Positions 6,260 through 10,500 of a stretch of DNA of 10,500 nt are shown piece after piece; the first letter of the stretch is position 1, and every line of letters begins with the position of its first letter. The stretch covers positions 17,621,484-17,631,983 of the forward strand of contig NC_135550.1 of NCBI RefSeq assembly GCF_964340395.1. The letters are read 5' to 3'. The notes under the pieces were generated by a model. The model saw only the letters and a list, made by a program, of their open reading frames with translations, had not been told where the DNA came from and searched no databases. This DNA comes from Glandiceps talaboti. Its lineage: Eukaryota; Hemichordata; Enteropneusta; Spengelidae. A program made the translations under genes and the position numbers.

Positions 6260-7366
6260 AGACAAACATTGGATAGGTTTTCAGCTGCAGACATCTATTC
6301 TAGTATAGTGTAGTAAAGTTTTCATGTACATTCTGTACAACAGATCATGGAATGAGTTGTAGCGATTGTTGACTTAATGGGTCACACAGTACACTTTATG
6401 TAACACCACACTTCAAGGTCAGAATATGCATTTTAATACATCTTTGTAAATGTCTGGACATTTTAAGATTACTCTTATAGACTTTGTTATTTAATAAAAC
6501 ACTTCCCTCATCTTTACTAGTTATTTTTTTATACAAATATGTTCAATGTGTTGGTATGTGTACGAGTATAACTATTGGTTTCAACATTTTCAGGAAAGAA
6601 GTTTAAGTTGTTGTGTGCAATTCTACTTTTCCATTCTAGTTGATATATAAGTTAACCAAAGTTTGATTGATGTATTAGATTCCGAGAAAGGGGCATAGAG
6701 CTGAGTTTTGATACATGTGAAAAATTACGACATTGGATTGTTTTTGGGGTTAACATTTTCTGCATATAAAAACGTTCTTTTACCACAATATTGTATTCTA
6801 CATTTACTGAAGCATTCCTACCTGCAAAACTCAACAAACCTGGTATTCAGATAGAATATAATTACAATATATGTTTCAATGACATAATCAAAATTTAGTA
6901 TTACTGGTATTATGTAGAGTGAAACATTGAGGAATAGCCCCATTTAATATGTCCATCAACCAATTGTGCTAAACCACAATCCCTGTACATGTATGACTGT
7001 ATCAGAAGACAATTTTGAATACCATCAAAGGCATGTATCAATATTAGTATTCCACAATCATGTACTAGAGAATAGTAGTTTAATTGATGCATTATGTGAG
7101 TATTTTTACCAAAATGAAAAAGTGTACAAACTCGGCTTTTGTCACTTGAAACTATTCCCAAGGCTTGGTAATTCAAAGTGATCATAATTAGAGAAAAAAT
7201 ACTCATTACCTAAATTGCTTGTGTACATACAATGTATAACATTCTGATAATAGATAATGTAATGATATCTTTCTAATTAAAATGGCACAAATTTTGTTAT
7301 CATTTGAGGTTTAATTCCAGAAAGTAGCATTGTTGAAATTGGCATTAATTAGCTATGTTTAATTAA
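6260..7366. other. Non-coding stretch with two old repeat fragments
   Basis: There is no recognisable gene. Bases 6370-6390 resemble 5834-5854, and bases 6709-6743 resemble 3003-3037, so pieces of old interspersed repeats are probably present. Opposite-strand open frames overlap at 6910-7206 (98 codons, minus) and 6966-7181 (71 codons, plus). Neither has a known motif, and overlap of this kind is expected from AT-rich noise. Confidence 0.45.
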
Positions 7367-7446
7367 TATAAGGCCTATCAAAAAAAATTATATGGTTCTG
7401 ATTATGTTCAATTTTAGAATAGGTCGAGTAGGTAGATTTTTTATTT

Positions 7447-7541
<95 letters not shown>

Positions 7542-7742
7542 TTTTGTTTTCCATATGTTCTCTGTATTATTGGTTTCTTCTCATCAGATGTACAGCCATT
7601 ACAGATTGGATGAACAGCTTTATAGCATCTTTTTAAGTTGGTGTCAGTTTCAGCATCCACTAAAAAGGTTTAGGGTTGGTGTGAAAAACTAGGTGGGGGT
7701 CGGGTAACCGGAACCAAACAATTTTTTTTTGTAGGCTTTATA
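7367..7742. mobile_element. 376-bp inverted-repeat element (MITE-like) with TA-run core
   Basis: The left end (7367-7404) and the reverse complement of the right end (7705-7742) match at 31 of 38 positions without gaps; five of the seven differences are transitions. Shared parts are TATAA-GCCTA, a run of A, and TGGTTC-G-TTA. Inside are an 85-base TA run and unrelated AT-rich DNA, with no coding sequence of its own. Short size, inverted ends and no transposase fit a MITE. The ends fall in TATA-rich sequence, so a TA or TATA target duplication is possible but cannot be separated from the arms. No family is named. Confidence 0.6.
7452..7536. repeat. (TA)n dinucleotide run
   Basis: There are 85 bases of uninterrupted TA repeat inside the 7367-7742 element. 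The run is self-complementary and could extrude a cruciform. Its assembled length should be treated with caution. Confidence 0.97.
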
Positions 7743-7930
7743 TACATTACATGGATTGTTGGCTGTCAGTATACCTTAAAACAAAATGTAATAAATAGGA
7801 TGAGGAGTGAATTTTGTGTTTTATTTTTATCCTGCTCTGTATTTAATAATTACACACCATCTTGCAACACATCAGTTGTACTTCCTAGAACTTTTCACCT
7901 CATTAGACCATATCAATAGCCAAATAAATC

Positions 7931-8139
7931 TTAATGTGAAATTTTTACTGACTGTACATGCAAACTGGATGTACACACGGGCATCATTGTAGTGTTACTG
8001 TATATAGAATTCCAACAATAGTTTTACACATTAATGTGAATTTTTTACTGACTGTACATGCAAACTGGATGTACATGTATACACGGGCATCATTGTAGTG
8101 TTACTGTATATAGAATTCCAACAATAATTGTTTTACACA
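7931..8139. repeat. Tandem duplication of a 100-bp unit (two copies)
   Basis: Copy 1 is 7931-8030 (100 bases) and copy 2 is 8031-8139 (109 bases). They differ by one A/T substitution, a 6-base insertion (ATGTAT) in the GTACACACGGG part, and a 3-base insertion (ATT) near the end. The remaining bases are identical, so the duplication is recent compared with the other repeats here. The unit does not resemble a gene. The junction makes a perfect 12-bp palindrome, CACATTAATGTG, at 8027-8038. Confidence 0.95.
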
Positions 8140-8140
8140 T

Positions 8141-8831
8141 GAAATGGCATGGAAAAAATTGGCTTCTGATAAAAGTTTGCAACCCGTTTGCTGTGTAAAC
8201 TGTACTGGTGCTGACTATGAGTGCGTAGCTATATTTTTAGCCACTTTAAACTGCTTGAGTCAAGATTGGAATTATGATGTACATTTGTATTACATTTGAG
8301 TAATTTCACTAGCATTCAGTGCATAACCCTGCCATATATAATTCAAGTTAACCCCCAAGAATTCATTTTCCTTTGGCATGTAACTAATACTAGATTGCCA
8401 GTCAGTAAATGGACTGATTTTAAAACTCATAATCTACAAGATTTCTTTTAGAATAAGACAGATTACCCACAGAAAGACTTGTTTGTTCAGTAAAATAAAG
8501 CCCAGAGACTTGACTTGTTGTTGCAATGACAAGAATTAAGCTGTCAATACCAAGACAAGTTCTCTACATCACTTTTCGTAACATCAAGACAAATCTCTGA
8601 GCTGAGTAAATGAGGGTATGTTTAGTTTTCTTTGTTGTTAAAAAGCTGCCCTCTGTTAATACCTTAGTACAGTTCTGTTTTACTGTAGTGTATGTATAAC
8701 CTGTAATACCATTGTTTTATTTCAAGTTGGATGTGACATGATCTTGGTGATCAAACATCACTGCCAAAAGATCATGGTTTCATTATCACTGATTATATTT
8801 TCATTACAAATTTCACTGTGTTGTTATTCAG
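8141..8831. other. Non-coding stretch
   Basis: I see nothing recognisable. The stretch ends with a pyrimidine-rich acceptor-like sequence, TGTTGTTATTCAG, whose AG lies at 8830-8831. The frame that follows is open to a stop just before 9049, but no family is recognisable in it and a clear donor is missing. Confidence 0.45.
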
Positions 8832-9066
8832 ACCATACATGTACAAGTTTGCTGATTGGTCCATTCTAGTGTCAATCAACTTGGGTGCTAATATAGATAG
8901 AAATACCACGTGTAATATCATTAGTGTCATATACTGTAGGAATATTTTAATTCAGTCTTCTGATGGGATTATCATTTTAAAAAACCACCTACATGTACAT
9001 GTACGTGTAGTTGATCTGTGTACAAATGTGGAATGTGATACAGAGTAAATTTTGACTTTTACTACA

Positions 9067-9094
9067 CCCCCACCCCCCAAAAAAAAAAAAAAAA
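9067..9094. repeat. C-rich run followed by poly-A
   Basis: Five C, one A, six C, then sixteen A. A poly-A run can mark the end of a retroposed sequence on the plus strand, but I see no SINE promoter boxes, LINE remnant or spliced-gene copy upstream, so I list it only as low complexity. Confidence 0.9.
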
Positions 9095-10140
9095 GATTAC
9101 AACACAACGCATTCACTATTTTGAACCATCCTGATCAGATTTCATTTGAGAGCAGAGTTAAAACAAGTGTGCTTTGCATTGCACCACAAAACAAACTTTG
9201 TGGTTAGGCTGATTAGTTTGTATGTCATACTAAGATTGTGTTCTACCATGTAAATGCTTGCAGAACATTGTGTGTTTGCCAACCTGGGCTGGAATTATCT
9301 ACAGATTAGGATGATTTCTATTTCTAAGAATTAGTAATTTAAAGTGCATTCACAATGTCAGTGAACATGACCAATCAATGTCATATCAAATAAAACGTGA
9401 AAAAAAATATTCAACCAAAATCCAACAATCAATAGCATTTCCAAATCAACCTCACCCCTTCCCCCTAAAGAAATGGTACATTCTCAATGTCGAGGGAGTG
9501 TGTGCAAATCATGTCATTTCTAGCAAATTTATCAAAACAATTTAACGTGTTTCTGCCATTTTGAACTATTCTGATTAAATTCCATTTCAAAATATCCATC
9601 AAAAGTAATTCTGTATATACCAACTATGTGTTGAATATTGAACCATAGATGTTGAGCTCTCTCCAACATCTATGATTAAATGTACAATTAAAATAAATTG
9701 ACCCTATATTGCTCATTATCATGTAAATACCTGTAACCAAATTATCTTTCACTAAAAACATTTCACTATCAATGATGCGTCTTGTCTTGCCGTAGGTGAC
9801 CTCAGTCAGTTGAAACGTGATGTGAACGGATATAACTTTACTGTACATTGTAGTGTTACTATTGTTTAGCTGCTAAAACCAAATAGGATGACAGCATGGT
9901 TGTATGTCACAACACAAGCTTTCTCCCTGGCTTACATTGTAGTTATAATCATTCTTTACATGACCATTACTAATTCCATGAATTGTTTCTACAATAAAAC
10001 TTGTGTAACAAACATAAGAATTTCTGACTATTATTGACAAAATGGCAATGGCAAATTCTCACATGCCCAGTTACAAATCTTCAGCTGTGTAATTTATCAG
10101 TCTACTGTTAGTGTCAAAACCATGCTATATAATATTATGG
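9095..10140. other. Non-coding stretch with a diverged repeat pair
   Basis: There is no recognisable gene. Bases 9119-9147 and 9559-9587 are similar (24 of 29, all differences transitions). A 15-base stretch, CATTGTAGTGTTACT, at 9846-9860 also occurs in both copies of the 7931-8139 duplication. Confidence 0.45.
9644..9674. repeat. Hairpin with perfect 11-bp stem
   Basis: CATAGATGTTG at 9644-9654 is the exact reverse complement of 9664-9674, with a 9-base loop AGCTCTCTC. No T run or gene edge makes it a functional site. It is a small palindrome of unknown meaning. Confidence 0.7.
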
Positions 10141-10161
10141 ACTACTACTACTACTACTACT
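10141..10161. repeat. (ACT)n trinucleotide microsatellite
   Basis: Seven uninterrupted ACT copies, followed by AGATATC. Confidence 0.95.
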
Positions 10162-10500
10162 AGATATCCCATGATGTAAACTTAAATCATAGGCGAAAGA
10201 CTAGTACATGACGGTAATTGCTGTAATATAGAAGTTTAGATGTATATCTACCTGTTGAAGTACACAGTCACCCATTCTTGATAAATTCAGCAAAAGACAC
10301 ATCTTTTTGGTCGGGCATTTTCCAGTGCCTTTGAACATTACTGTGCAGTGAATTCAGGTGATTTATTGGTTGATTGATTGGTTGATAGTAATTCCTTTTT
10401 TTTTTACAATCTGTACAATTTACACAATGTATAATTGTGTGACATTAAATTAAAATGACCAATGATTTAGCAGTTTGTTTATATTTTTGAATACCATAGG
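10162..10500. other. Non-coding end of the window with short low-complexity tracts
   Basis: It contains an imperfect TTGA-type repeat (10365-10386), a T10 run (10396-10405), and a small perfect hairpin ACACAAT/ATTGTGT at 10422-10428 and 10434-10440. I see no gene or RNA. Confidence 0.55.

Noticed and set aside
6910-7206. 98-codon minus-strand open frame, the longest outside the LINE
   Set aside because: It has no recognisable domain, overlaps another chance frame on the plus strand, and lies in AT-rich DNA with no splice or promoter support.
7392-7660. Open frames on both strands through the TA run, coding alternating Tyr and Ile
   Set aside because: They are a by-product of the dinucleotide repeat, with no other evidence of coding.
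7985-9860. Third copy of the 100-bp unit at 9846-9860
   Set aside because: Only 15 bases, CATTGTAGTGTTACT, are shared and the flanks differ, so it is probably chance or a very old fragment.
1-10500. tRNA, rRNA or snRNA genes
   Set aside because: I looked for GGTTCGAATCC-like T-arms and paired acceptor stems and found none. A covariance-model scan would be decisive.

Overview
The window looks like nuclear DNA of an animal, most likely a marine invertebrate; I cannot place it more closely. Three things point there: a non-LTR retrotransposon of the Jockey superfamily (CR1/L2/Rex1 type, common in fish, lancelet, mollusc and other aquatic animal genomes), AT-rich non-coding DNA with many short tandem repeats, and many TACATGTA-type palindromes. 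There are no bacterial-type genes, operons, ribosome binding sites, CRISPR arrays or recognisable RNA genes.

Layout. Bases 1-1480 hold one broken LINE on the minus strand: the end of the endonuclease domain, the linker, and the reverse transcriptase up to its catalytic motif C, where the window ends. It is 5'-truncated, carries two in-frame stops and one frameshift, and has a changed catalytic residue (FAHD instead of FADD). Bases 1998-2219 and 2232-2647 are two inverted-repeat structures side by side; the second holds a 20-base C run and a G-quadruplex-type tract. Bases 3150-3540 hold the 3' end of a second, much older LINE (minus strand) with a TAAA-type tail. Then come a GTATCT array (3888-3974), a TACA array (4528-4575), a weak first-coding-exon candidate (6023-6129, plus strand), a 376-bp inverted-repeat element with an 85-bp TA run (7367-7742), a nearly identical 100-bp tandem duplication (7931-8139), and short low-complexity tracts towards 10.5 kb.

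No complete host gene is visible. The window is best read as intergenic or intronic DNA that has collected repeats of different ages: a fairly young CpG-rich LINE, an old LINE tail, palindromic MITE-like elements, and several diverged repeat pairs. The only hints of a host gene are the open stretch at 5966-6129, ending at a reasonable splice donor, and a few pyrimidine-rich acceptors (8831, 7587, 2725). Phase allows some of these to join, but nothing in the sequence proves it. I found no convincing new biological system; the inverted-repeat elements are the best candidates for undescribed repeat families.
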